NCBI GenBank assembly: GCA_938082545.1
Contig: CALKCL010000007.1
Coordinates: 1-64,000, forward strand
DNA: 64,000 bases
Origin: an uncultured Gammaproteobacteria bacterium
GTDB lineage: Bacteria > Pseudomonadota > Gammaproteobacteria > Ga0077536
Reading direction: 5' to 3'
Notes under the pieces: generated by a model
What the model was told of the DNA's origin: nothing
What the model saw: only the letters and a program-made list of their open reading frames with translations
The model's database searches: none
In this document: positions 50,969-60,583 of the stretch, piece after piece
Position numbering within the stretch: position 1 is the stretch's first letter
Layout: each line of letters starts with the position of its first letter
Translations under genes and position numbers: made by a program

Positions 50969-51727
50969 ATGTGGATTGACATTCTATCTGGCGGGCTGGT
51001 CGGGTTCGTTGTAGGGGCTACGGGAATTGGTGGTGGTGCCATAATGACTCCCCTCCTATTGATTGGCTATGGGATGCCCGTGGCTCACGCGATAGGTACA
51101 GACCTAATGTATGCAACTGGGACCAAGATCGCAGTCGCTTATAGCTATAACAAACATGGCTCCGTAGATTGGAAAATTACGTGCTTGCTTTCCGCAGGTT
51201 CGATACCAGCCACTCTATTGGTAATGTCATTCTGGCCCGTTGCACCAGAGCATCTAAACATCATAAGCAGTAGAGCGTTAGGGTGTGTCCTCTTAGCCAC
51301 GGTAGTCGCTATCATATATCGTCCCAACAAAAGCATCTCTACTCCTGAGTCGATGGTTAAGCCTACTAGCAGCACCAAGCTTGTTATAAGCGGGATCTTA
51401 GTTGGCATTCTTGTGTCGATTAGTTCAATAGGTGCGGGAGTCATTGCCACAGTACTCTTAATGTATATGTTACCTCACTTCCCAATAACCAAAATCATAG
51501 GTACAGAACTCTCACACGCTGTCTTATTAACTGCAGTAGCGGGCTTGTGCCATGCCAAACTTGGCCATGTAGACTGGCAACTTGTAGGGAATTTACTAAT
51601 CGGTTCTGTACCTGCTGCTTTCATAGGATCGAAATTTGCACACGGAAACTATTCCAAAATACTAAAACCTCTGATTTTAGGTTTATTAAGTATTTCTGGG
51701 ATCCGCCTTATGCTGATAGGAGTTTAA
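50969..51727 (+). CDS. TauE/SafE family permease
   Basis: GGLVGFVVGATGIGGGAIMTPLLLIGYGMPVAHAIGTDLMYATGTK; internally repeated TM pattern. Confidence 0.9.
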   Translation: MWIDILSGGLVGFVVGATGIGGGAIMTPLLLIGYGMPVAHAIGTDLMYATGTKIAVAYSYNKHGSVDWKITCLLSAGSIPATLLVMSFWPVAPEHLNIISSRALGCVLLATVVAIIYRPNKSISTPESMVKPTSSTKLVISGILVGILVSISSIGAGVIATVLLMYMLPHFPITKIIGTELSHAVLLTAVAGLCHAKLGHVDWQLVGNLLIGSVPAAFIGSKFAHGNYSKILKPLILGLLSISGIRLMLIGV

Positions 51728-51729
51728 AA

Positions 51730-53361
51730 ATGTACCAATACACTGATTTTGATCAAACCATCGTCGAGCAAAGAGTCAGCCAATTCAGGGAACAAACCCA
51801 AAGATTTCTCAACGGGGACCTAGATGAAGACGTCTTTCACACTCTAAGACTACAAAACGGATTGTATATTCAAGAACATGCGCCGATGTTGCGGATTGCA
51901 ATTCCTTACGGAACGTTGTCGTCTAAGCAGCTAAGAAAACTTGCAGACCTCTGCCGTAAGTATGATCGCGGATATGGTCATTTCACGACACGACAAAACA
52001 TACAACTGAATTGGTTGAAATTAGAACAAGTCCCTGACTTGTTAGAAGAGCTTACAACTGTGCAGATGCATGCGATTCAAACCAGCGGCAACTGCATACG
52101 AAACATAACCACTGATCCTCTCGCAGGAACGGTTTTCGACGAAGCAATAGATCCTAGAGTGATTTGTGAAATCATCAGACAATGGGCTACGCTTCATCCA
52201 GAGTTTGCATACTTACCAAGGAAATTTAAAATCGCTGTGACAGCGACGGAAGAAGATCGTGCCGCAATTGAAGTACACGATATAGGTATCCGCATCAGGA
52301 AAGATTCGCCGTTAAAATTTGACTTGTGGGTTGGAGGCGGACTTGGGCGTACACCCTTTATAGGTCAAAAAATCGAAGACGAGCTACCTATAGCCGACAT
52401 ATTGATTTGGCTAAATGCCGTGCTTCGTGTCTACAACCTTTATGGCCGTCGTGACAACAAATATAAAGCACGAATTAAAATTCTGTTACAAAGCATGGGG
52501 TATGAAAAATTCAAAAGCAAAGTCAAAGAGTCTCTCGATTTTTCACGTCAACAAGTCGCACAAGTCAAGGTTCAGCAGATCACAGAGTTGGAGGTGATGT
52601 TCAATGAAAAACTCGTCTACAATGAATTAGATCCTCTTCCAGCAGGAGATGCTGAACTCGTTCGCTGGATCGAAACGAACACTCATTCACACAAAGAACC
52701 CGGTTATCGAAGTGTCGTTGTGCCATTAAAGAGAACGGGTACAGCTCCAGGAGATGTAACCTCCGAAGAAATGGATTATTTAGCAGGGCTATCAGATATT
52801 TTTTCTTTAGGGGAGCTGCGTACTACACATGATCAGAATTTAGTCTTTCCTCATGTGAAAAACTCCGATCTAGGAAAGCTACGTAATGATTTACAAAAAG
52901 CTGGATTAGCTGCATCTAATAGAGGGCTAATCACAGATACAATCGCATGCCCCGGATTGGATTTCTGTAAGCTCGCAAATGCACCAACCATCGTGTTAGC
53001 TCAAGAAATTCAAGATCTCTTTGGTTCTATAGAACTTCAACATGAAATAGGCCCACTTGAGATAAAGATGAGTGGATGTATGAATGCCTGCGGGCACCAT
53101 CATATAGGTCATATCGGAATTCTTGGTGTTGATAAAAAAGGTACTCCTTGGTACCAAATTACCTTAGGAGGTAAAGATCAAAACGGGAGCAAGTTTGGAG
53201 ATCGTCTTGGGCCCTCAATACCACTTGATGATGTGATCCCTTGCATAAAAAAAATTGTCGACAAGTATTTGTTAGATAGAAATCCTGATGAGTGGTTTGT
53301 TGATACAGTAAACAGACTCGGTGCTGCTCATTTCAAAGGAGCTGCATATGCCGTGGATTAA
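51730..53361 (+). CDS. cysI: Sulfite (nitrite/sulfite) reductase hemoprotein
   Basis: GYGHFTTRQNIQLNWLKLEQVPDLLEEL; siroheme-4Fe4S motifs TIACPGLDFCKLA and MSGCMNACGHHHIG. ATG at 51730; the ORF track start overlaps TauE. Confidence 0.93.
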   Translation: MYQYTDFDQTIVEQRVSQFREQTQRFLNGDLDEDVFHTLRLQNGLYIQEHAPMLRIAIPYGTLSSKQLRKLADLCRKYDRGYGHFTTRQNIQLNWLKLEQVPDLLEELTTVQMHAIQTSGNCIRNITTDPLAGTVFDEAIDPRVICEIIRQWATLHPEFAYLPRKFKIAVTATEEDRAAIEVHDIGIRIRKDSPLKFDLWVGGGLGRTPFIGQKIEDELPIADILIWLNAVLRVYNLYGRRDNKYKARIKILLQSMGYEKFKSKVKESLDFSRQQVAQVKVQQITELEVMFNEKLVYNELDPLPAGDAELVRWIETNTHSHKEPGYRSVVVPLKRTGTAPGDVTSEEMDYLAGLSDIFSLGELRTTHDQNLVFPHVKNSDLGKLRNDLQKAGLAASNRGLITDTIACPGLDFCKLANAPTIVLAQEIQDLFGSIELQHEIGPLEIKMSGCMNACGHHHIGHIGILGVDKKGTPWYQITLGGKDQNGSKFGDRLGPSIPLDDVIPCIKKIVDKYLLDRNPDEWFVDTVNRLGAAHFKGAAYAVD

Positions 53362-53698
53362 TAAGGATGGAACGCAAGCATCCGTCCCTGAATCATTCAT
53401 TATCGATGATTTTGAGGTAGATCAGGTTGCTGAGAATATGGGGCATCCAGTGATTGTCACTAATTTCGACTCCTACCAAGATGGTAGAGCCTTCTCTTGG
53501 TGTACCACCCTCAGGGCCCATGGATATCAAGGAAAAATTTTGGCAGGTGGTCAGGTTGGCATTGATCGCCTGGATCTGGTTTTCCGTGTTGGCTACACCG
53601 CTGCTTGGCTAACTGATCAAGAATACAGCTTGCTTCAACCTGGCCACTTAAAGCCTTTCATAGGTGAATATCAATCGCGCATAACTGGAGAAGGATAA
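53348..53698 (+). CDS. DUF934 protein, sulfite-reductase-associated
   Basis: GRAFSWCTTLRAHGYQGKILAGGQVGIDRLDLVFRVGYTAA; overlaps cysI stop. Confidence 0.87.
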   Translation: MPWINKDGTQASVPESFIIDDFEVDQVAENMGHPVIVTNFDSYQDGRAFSWCTTLRAHGYQGKILAGGQVGIDRLDLVFRVGYTAAWLTDQEYSLLQPGHLKPFIGEYQSRITGEG

Positions 53699-54390
53699 TG
53701 GGCGACATCGATCATTCAACAAAAGCTAAATTCACATCTCTTACGCAAAAGCTCGCAGAGCTATCAAAAAAGCATTCAAATATACAGACGGCTTTCAGCT
53801 TGGGAGCGGAAGATATGTTATTACTCCATACCATAGAATCTAATAAGCTACCGATAGAAATGTTTTTTTTAGACACTGGACGTATGCACGAAGAATCTTA
53901 TTCGTTTTTACATGACACAGTTTCATCGTACCAGACTAAGATTAAGATCTATTGTCCTGAAGCATCAGCAATTGAAAACCTTATCAATGAAAATGGGCCC
54001 AATGGATTTTACCAGTCGGTAGATGCCAGAAAAAAGTGCTGCAAAGTACGAAAAGTATTCCCTCTCCAAAGAGCATTAAAGAACGCTGATTGTTGGATTA
54101 CGGGTCAACGCAGAGAGCAATCCGTTACAAGGGCAAGCTTGTTAGAAGAAGAACTCGACACAGCCCATGGGATCATGAAGTTCAACCCATTAGCCCTCTG
54201 GACTAGCACGGAAATTTGGCACTGTTTAAACCAATTTAAAATAAAGACGCACCCTCTACACCAACAAAATATGCCAAGTATCGGATGTCAACCATGCACC
54301 CGTGCGATCACCCAAGGTGAAGATGAAAGAGCGGGACGTTGGTGGTGGGAAAACCCTGACGTCAAAGAATGCGGACTGCACCAATCATGA
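53698..54390 (+). CDS. cysH: Adenylylsulfate (APS) reductase, CysH family
   Basis: FFLDTGRMHEESY, KKCCKVRKVFPL, WITGQRREQSVTRA, SIGCQPCTRAI. CC...CxxC cysteines indicate the 4Fe-4S APS-reducing type. Confidence 0.94.
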   Translation: MGDIDHSTKAKFTSLTQKLAELSKKHSNIQTAFSLGAEDMLLLHTIESNKLPIEMFFLDTGRMHEESYSFLHDTVSSYQTKIKIYCPEASAIENLINENGPNGFYQSVDARKKCCKVRKVFPLQRALKNADCWITGQRREQSVTRASLLEEELDTAHGIMKFNPLALWTSTEIWHCLNQFKIKTHPLHQQNMPSIGCQPCTRAITQGEDERAGRWWWENPDVKECGLHQS

Positions 54391-55859
54391 TTGAAAAACC
54401 TCTCCCATTCCAACTTTCAATCACGGGCTTACCCGTCCTACTAATAGGGGATGGAGATGCGGCTAATGCAAAGAAAAAATTACTTTTAGAGCGTTCAGCA
54501 GTCATTACGCAAATAACCACCATACCCTCGGACAAATATCTTCTAGATCTAAGTACAACTCAGGTTAACCCAGAGACTCGGTTTTCATTAGTGATATTAG
54601 CAACAGATGGTCCTTTTGCCGAAACGATGTATCGATGGGCAAAGCTGGAAAGATTGCTAATTAATTATGTCGACAATCCATCTCAATCTGATGGTTACAT
54701 CCCATCAATAGTGTCTAGAGGTCCCATACAGATTGGCATAGGCTCAGGAGGATTATCTCCAGTACTCACCAGAATACTACGGACAAAAATTGAAACGACA
54801 CTTCCACAAAACTTAGAGAAGCTAGTCCACGTAGCTGTACGCTGGCAGAAAAAAGTTCGGGATACCCTTAAATCAATCCGCCAACGCCGTCTATTCTGGG
54901 AAGACACATTTGAAACCATCTTTAATCAAAGAAAAAATTTAGAAGATGAGATTGAATTTGACACGTGGTTCCTAAACAACCTCAGCCGCGCATCTCATGG
55001 TAAAAGAGCGATGTTTGTTTACCTAGTTGGGGCTGGTCCTGGAGATCCCTCTCTACTTACCATCAAAGCACTCCAAGCAATTCAGGAAGCAGATGTAATT
55101 TTATACGACAAGCTAGTATCCCCGGAAATCCTAAGTCTGGCGCGACGCGATGCAGTGCTCGAGGACGTTGGAAAAAGACGGGGGTCTTGCCCAGTACCCC
55201 AGGACGAAATCTGCGCACGGCTTGTTGAACTAGGCAAGCAAGGCCAAGTTATTTGTCGTCTCAAAGGTGGGGACCCTTATCTCTTCGGCAGAGGTGGGGA
55301 AGAAGCTATGGCGTTAGCCGATTCGGGCATAGAGCCAATCGTAATACCAGGAGTCACATCAGCAAGTGCAATAGCCGCAGCTACTGGCATCCCTTTGACA
55401 CATAGAGAAATAGCCAGAAGTGTTCGTTTTATAACCGGACATCTAGCGCTACAGAAATATATTGATGATTGGCCTTCGCTGATTGCCGAGCATGAAACAG
55501 CTGTAATATATATGGGTTTCTCCCACATTAAAGACATTTCAAGATCGTTTTTAAAAGCGGGATCTGATGCAGCCACTCCTGTTGCAATCATACAAAATGG
55601 AACGTTGCCAGATCAAAAAGTGGTGATCACCACTCTAGAAAAAGTGCTAACTGAAGATATTTTCTTAGACTTAAAAGATGGTCCAATTCTTTTAATAATT
55701 GGAAAAGTTGTCACGCTTAGAAAGTCTATAAAAAACGACACAACGCTCTACAAAACCAACACAGAGAATGTTCTTAACGTTATCGAACCGTCAAAATTAA
55801 TACATGAGGAGTACCCCAAAGAGGATCCACCGGAGGAAGAAAGAACTATTCCACTCTGA
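54387..55859 (+). CDS. cysG: Siroheme synthase (precorrin-2 dehydrogenase/uroporphyrin-III C-methyltransferase)
   Basis: C-terminus YLVGAGPGDPSLLTIKALQAIQEADVILYDKLVSPEIL, RLKGGDPYLFGRGGEE; N-terminal Rossmann (LLIGDGDAANAKKKLLL). Confidence 0.95.
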   Translation: MIEKPLPFQLSITGLPVLLIGDGDAANAKKKLLLERSAVITQITTIPSDKYLLDLSTTQVNPETRFSLVILATDGPFAETMYRWAKLERLLINYVDNPSQSDGYIPSIVSRGPIQIGIGSGGLSPVLTRILRTKIETTLPQNLEKLVHVAVRWQKKVRDTLKSIRQRRLFWEDTFETIFNQRKNLEDEIEFDTWFLNNLSRASHGKRAMFVYLVGAGPGDPSLLTIKALQAIQEADVILYDKLVSPEILSLARRDAVLEDVGKRRGSCPVPQDEICARLVELGKQGQVICRLKGGDPYLFGRGGEEAMALADSGIEPIVIPGVTSASAIAAATGIPLTHREIARSVRFITGHLALQKYIDDWPSLIAEHETAVIYMGFSHIKDISRSFLKAGSDAATPVAIIQNGTLPDQKVVITTLEKVLTEDIFLDLKDGPILLIIGKVVTLRKSIKNDTTLYKTNTENVLNVIEPSKLIHEEYPKEDPPEEERTIPL

Positions 55860-55952
55860 TTTTTTCGAAAGAGGAAAATTACTAATACGTAAACGAGGCA
55901 TATACGTTATAATTATGTCTTAGTAAAAATAAAGGCAATAAAAGAATAAAGA

Positions 55953-56918
55953 ATGAAGCTCTTACAACTCCGTTACATATGGGAAATCAGTAAAAACAAC
56001 TTCAACATATCTGCAACTGCGGAGAAACTATCAACTTCTCAACCAGGGATTAGCAAGCATGTAAGGCAACTGGAGGACGAGCTAGGAGTAGAAATTTTCG
56101 AACGGAAGGGGAAACAATTGATCCAGGCGACACCGATAGGTGCAGAGCTCATTAAATATGCAGGGTCAATTTTATCCGATGTTACTAATATTAAAAATAT
56201 CGCTCTAGATTATCAAGACACAAGCCGAGGCTCATTAGTTCTAGCAACTACCCATACCCAAGCAAGATATGTGTTGCCTTCCATAATAAAGAAATTTAAA
56301 TCTCTTTACCCCCATATAAAATTAAATATCCGTCAGGGAACTCCTAGTCAAATAGCTAAAATGGCAGCGAATAGAGAAGTCGATATCGCAATAGCAACAG
56401 AAGCGATGGAATTATTTGAGAACCTAGTAATGCTTCCTTGTTACCGTTGGAATCGTAGCATTATATTTCCGAAAAGCCATCCCTTAAACAATGAGAAGAG
56501 ATTAACCTTAGACCAAATTGCCGAACATCCAATAGTCACGTATGACTTTGGTTTTACCGGGCGTTCAGCCTTAGACCGCGCATTCGCGACAAGTGAACTT
56601 GAGCCAAATATTGCTCTGACAGCTGTCGATACAGACGTTATTAAAACTTATGTAAGGCTGGGATTAGGAGTGGGAATAATAGCGTCGTTAGCTTACGGAG
56701 ATAAAAATGACAGCGACCTTGTCGCGAGAGATGCCTCGCATTTATTCGACTATAGCATCACCAAAATTGGATTCTGCAGATCCGTTAACCTTCGAAAGTA
56801 CACCTACGATTTCATCGAGATGTTCGCTACACATTTAGACCGAAACACGGTAGACACGTACGTTCAAAATAATGGCAAAGCATTAAAGATAGATTACGAA
56901 AGCTTACCAACGTTTTAA
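55953..56918 (+). CDS. cysB: LysR-family regulator, CysB-like
   Basis: LRYIWEISKNNFNISATAEKLSTSQPGISKHVRQLEDELGVEIFERKGK; LATTHTQARYVLPSIIKKF; downstream of cysG. Confidence 0.85.
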   Translation: MKLLQLRYIWEISKNNFNISATAEKLSTSQPGISKHVRQLEDELGVEIFERKGKQLIQATPIGAELIKYAGSILSDVTNIKNIALDYQDTSRGSLVLATTHTQARYVLPSIIKKFKSLYPHIKLNIRQGTPSQIAKMAANREVDIAIATEAMELFENLVMLPCYRWNRSIIFPKSHPLNNEKRLTLDQIAEHPIVTYDFGFTGRSALDRAFATSELEPNIALTAVDTDVIKTYVRLGLGVGIIASLAYGDKNDSDLVARDASHLFDYSITKIGFCRSVNLRKYTYDFIEMFATHLDRNTVDTYVQNNGKALKIDYESLPTF

Positions 56919-56922
56919 TCAA

Positions 56923-57666
56923 TTACTCCCTTAGAATAAGATTGAAGGCTACACAAGATCCTTCTTCGTTTTTACTCAATGGAAATGCTAAATCATCGTT
57001 AGCCGCGCGGACCGCATCCGTAGAAAGATACTCGTCGCCGCGAAAATAAATCTGTGTAGTTAACGTTTGGTAATCCTCATGTCTTACGATTACATGAAGG
57101 TGCGCTGGCCTCCAAGAGTGCCTCCCTATGGCTTTAAGTAAAATGCCCGTAGGTCCTTGGTCTGGAATAGTGTATTGGGCCGGCTTAACTGTCTGTAATA
57201 AAAAACTACCATCGGTTTTACTCTTGATCTTTCCGCGAAGGTTATATTGGGGTACCCCTTCATTAAAGCTTGAGTATCGGCCTTCCGCATCCGCTTGCCA
57301 AAAATCTAATTCAGCATTTTGTATTATTCCCCCCTCAGTGCTGAGTACGCTGCCTGAAACAGTTAGTCTCTCTCCCGCTTCATTGGGGCGAGCCAACTGA
57401 CCATTATCAAGTAACGGCATATTAGGGAGATAAAAAGGACCTAAAACTTGCGCGGTTGTCCCTGTGGTTTTGGTTGGATCACTTGCTACGATATTTGCCT
57501 CCAGAAAAGCATCAAAAAGCAAAGATCTCTCACCTGCATCAATAGCTTCGCTGAAGAAATCGATCGCCTTTCGATACTCATCATGCGTTATGTTGTGCTT
57601 TTCACAAACTTTCCCTATAGCTTGTATAAGATCTGTGGTTATATCCCCCACTCTACTTTTAATCAT
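56923..57666 (-). CDS. Intradiol ring-cleavage dioxygenase family protein (catechol/hydroxyquinol type)
   Basis: VLGPFYLPNMP, ELDFWQADAEGRYS, RPAHLHVIVRHEDYQTLTTQIYFRGDEYL. Confidence 0.88.
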   Translation of the reverse strand: MIKSRVGDITTDLIQAIGKVCEKHNITHDEYRKAIDFFSEAIDAGERSLLFDAFLEANIVASDPTKTTGTTAQVLGPFYLPNMPLLDNGQLARPNEAGERLTVSGSVLSTEGGIIQNAELDFWQADAEGRYSSFNEGVPQYNLRGKIKSKTDGSFLLQTVKPAQYTIPDQGPTGILLKAIGRHSWRPAHLHVIVRHEDYQTLTTQIYFRGDEYLSTDAVRAANDDLAFPLSKNEEGSCVAFNLILRE

Positions 57667-57719
57667 TTCATCTTCCCCTAGAAATAGCTGTGACGTTGAT
57701 TCATTATATTGGTTTACGT

Positions 57720-58931
57720 TTATATTACGCCATCTTCTTTCAATTTTTTCATTTCCTCTAATGACAATCCAAAAGATTTAAACACACGGAAATTATCAGC
57801 GCCTATGCTCGGTGCACCATTGCGTATTTTTGTTGGTGTCCGTGAAAACTTAGCTGCCGGACCTGTCAACGGAGCCTTTGAGCCATCTGATAACTCGACC
57901 TCTTGTAGCATGTCACGGCATTCTATCTGTGAATGCTCTCCAGCCTCCTGATAAGTGTTAACCCGCACGACGGCCAACCCGATTTCATTTAATCTCGACA
58001 CGACTTCTTTCGTCTCTTTCATGCCACACCAATCAGCAAAAACTTTATCAATGAATTCACACCTTTTTTTTCGTTCTGTTCCATCTAATTGAGCCAAATC
58101 TGTTCTTTCAAGAAGGCGGCATAATGCTTTCCAATGTCGGTCTAACACGACAGCTAAATATACATTGCCATCTGCACATTGGTAGTTATTAACTGGCGCA
58201 GCCACAGACGATTGATTGCCCATTTTGGGCAAAGAGATACCTAACTTTCCAGAGGTTAGGCAACCATTACTTTGAAAAAGCAAACTGTCTACTAGAGCAA
58301 CATCTACATGCTGTCCTTCACCAGTCCGATTGCGATGGGCTAGCGCGGCTAATATCCCTACTGCGCCATGCAAGCCACCCAAATCATCCGCCAAGAACGT
58401 CGGCGCTTTAGTAGCTCCTGCTTCAGGATCCCCGTTTAAGGAACTCCAACCAGAGAAATTCTGTGCCAAAGGATCATAACCTGGTCTATCGTTATAAGGT
58501 CCGAACTGTCCATACATACTTATAGATAGATATATTATATCGGGCCTCCGCTCACAAACGTCAGCGTATCCTAAGCCCCAAGCTTCTAGCGTCCCGGGTT
58601 TAAAGTTTTCAATCAAGATATCGCAGCTTTCGCACAATTTAAGAAAAAGCTTTTTCCCTGTCGTACTTTTTAAATTTAAAGAAATATTTTGTTTGTTTCG
58701 ATTCACTGTTTCATGCGGGACAGTAAGTTTCGAGTTAGGAAGTAGTGGAGGCAAACTTCTAGAAATTTCTCCATCAGGGTGCTCTACCTTAATGACAGTG
58801 GCACCAAGATCTGCAAGTACACAACCTGCCATAGGACCAGCCCACATGGTGGTCGCCTCTACTACCTTGACACCCTCGAGGGGACCAAGTGTGCCCACGC
58901 GAGCATCTTGATAAAAAGCCGTTTTATCCAT
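57720..58931 (-). CDS. CaiB/BaiF family (type III) CoA-transferase
   Basis: GPLEGVKVVEATTMWAGPMAGCVLADLGATVIKVEHPDGEISR; RNKQNISLNLKSTTGKKLFLKL. Confidence 0.94.
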   Translation of the reverse strand: MDKTAFYQDARVGTLGPLEGVKVVEATTMWAGPMAGCVLADLGATVIKVEHPDGEISRSLPPLLPNSKLTVPHETVNRNKQNISLNLKSTTGKKLFLKLCESCDILIENFKPGTLEAWGLGYADVCERRPDIIYLSISMYGQFGPYNDRPGYDPLAQNFSGWSSLNGDPEAGATKAPTFLADDLGGLHGAVGILAALAHRNRTGEGQHVDVALVDSLLFQSNGCLTSGKLGISLPKMGNQSSVAAPVNNYQCADGNVYLAVVLDRHWKALCRLLERTDLAQLDGTERKKRCEFIDKVFADWCGMKETKEVVSRLNEIGLAVVRVNTYQEAGEHSQIECRDMLQEVELSDGSKAPLTGPAAKFSRTPTKIRNGAPSIGADNFRVFKSFGLSLEEMKKLKEDGVI

Positions 58932-58980
58932 TCTATGTGCTTCTCCAACTATTCACCTGATAAGACAGAATCGATAGTAG

Positions 58981-60015
58981 TTACTTATGCTGCGTGGATG
59001 TTATATTTGGAGCGACATCATTAATAAAGCTTAATAAAGAACTTTTGCTTTGTTCGAAACTGAGTGAGCCCCAAGCGAAAGCTCCTGCTAGATAATTGAT
59101 GTCACTCTCATCGACCAATTTCTGGATCTGCGCTAGAACCGTATCCGCTGACCCAATAAGAATAGTTTCAGAAGCTAGGCATGCCTCCCAACCAAACAAA
59201 GCATCAAAACTAGAATTAGCATTTTTATGCCAAAGCTCTGTAATCGATTCGTACCAATCCCGATAAGCTAGTTCTGCAACCCTGAGCGCTTCTTCGTCAG
59301 TTGGGCCAATAAAAATCTGTCTCATCGCTCCTATTTTCGGAGAATCCGAAACCAGAGAATGATCGGGTAATTCGCTTTGTTCTTTTCTATAAAGTGCTGC
59401 TAATGCTGCCACCAAAGCGGGAGGTCCTAACGTAAGGAAGTTATATCTATTTTTAGCAGCATAAATTGTCCCTGATTCACTAAATGTCGGATACCATAAC
59501 GGAGGGTAAGGTTTTTGTAAGGGTTTTAATGAAATAGTGACATCTTTAAAGTTAAAATGTTCCCCGTTATGATTCAGAACAGTCTCAGTCATTCCTTTTT
59601 TAAAGACTTCAAGCGTCTCGGTAAAAACTTCTTGGGCAGAATTAGGATCTACGTCAAAACACTTTAGTTCATATGGAGACACCCCTTTACTTACCCCTAA
59701 TTCAACTCGACCATTAGATAAGTGGTCGAGCATGCACACTTCTTCTACTAACCTTACTGGATGGTACATTGGAAGTAAAAATGCCATAGCACTAAACCTA
59801 ATGTTCGTTGTTCTCTGTGCTAAAGCAGAGAAGAAAACACTTGGCGAAGGAGCTACACCTAAGCTAGTTCCGTGATGCTCAGCTAGATGGTATCCGTAAA
59901 AGTCAGCCTGATCTGCAAGTTCGGCAAGTTTGAGTCTTTCTTCGTAAAGCTCTCCAACCGCGACGGAGGATCTATCTATCCAATCAAAAAGACCGTACTG
60001 TATAGAATTACTCAA
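58981..60015 (-). CDS. LLM-class flavin-dependent oxidoreductase
   Basis: YGYHLAEHHGTSLGVAPSPSVFFSALAQRTTNIRFSAMAFLLPMYHPVRLVEEVCMLDHLSNGRVELGVSKG. Confidence 0.93.
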   Translation of the reverse strand: MSNSIQYGLFDWIDRSSVAVGELYEERLKLAELADQADFYGYHLAEHHGTSLGVAPSPSVFFSALAQRTTNIRFSAMAFLLPMYHPVRLVEEVCMLDHLSNGRVELGVSKGVSPYELKCFDVDPNSAQEVFTETLEVFKKGMTETVLNHNGEHFNFKDVTISLKPLQKPYPPLWYPTFSESGTIYAAKNRYNFLTLGPPALVAALAALYRKEQSELPDHSLVSDSPKIGAMRQIFIGPTDEEALRVAELAYRDWYESITELWHKNANSSFDALFGWEACLASETILIGSADTVLAQIQKLVDESDINYLAGAFAWGSLSFEQSKSSLLSFINDVAPNITSTQHK

Positions 60016-60227
60016 AAAAGGTCCCTCTTGTTTATCATTAGCGTTTTAAAATACCATAATTTTAATTGGCCTTAGCAATTAATTTCAGCAGAAAAAGGAA
60101 TCGAAACATACATCATAGAAAGAACCGGGTGAGAGGACTCAAGAGAGAAGAGAGTAAGTTTTAGAGAGCTCATAGATTGGCACAGGCAACTCAAATTCCA
60201 TCAAAACCCACCGATTCCCTTGAGCTT

Positions 60228-60578
60228 TTAAGCTAGCATCTTGTCACGTAATCGTTCAGCGGCACGCTGGGCTCCTTTCGCGGTTTTGAAAAGCTTCTTA
60301 TCAAATAGCTTGATGGGTTTTGACCGATCGGCACAAAGCTGTCCTACGCACCAAAATTTCCCAGCCTCCACTTCAATCGCGACATAAAATCCCTTCATCG
60401 GGCCAACTTTATAGTTGTTAAAAGCAAAAAGTACTTCAGCAAGATCGCTCAATTTATCAGGATCAAGATCGGTAGTGATGGCATTCTCCAAGGGAGACAA
60501 TTCTTCTCTGCGCGTAGGCACTACATGCTTCCCTGTTGGGGGAGTTATTAGTGGCATATAGGAACTACGATCCTTCAT
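60228..60578 (-). CDS. Small uncharacterised protein linked to the dimethylformamidase-like large subunit
   Basis: 116-aa ORF starting 5 bp after the large-subunit stop, in operon-like spacing. Confidence 0.65.
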   Translation of the reverse strand: MKDRSSYMPLITPPTGKHVVPTRREELSPLENAITTDLDPDKLSDLAEVLFAFNNYKVGPMKGFYVAIEVEAGKFWCVGQLCADRSKPIKLFDKKLFKTAKGAQRAAERLRDKMLA

Positions 60579-60583
60579 GGTCC

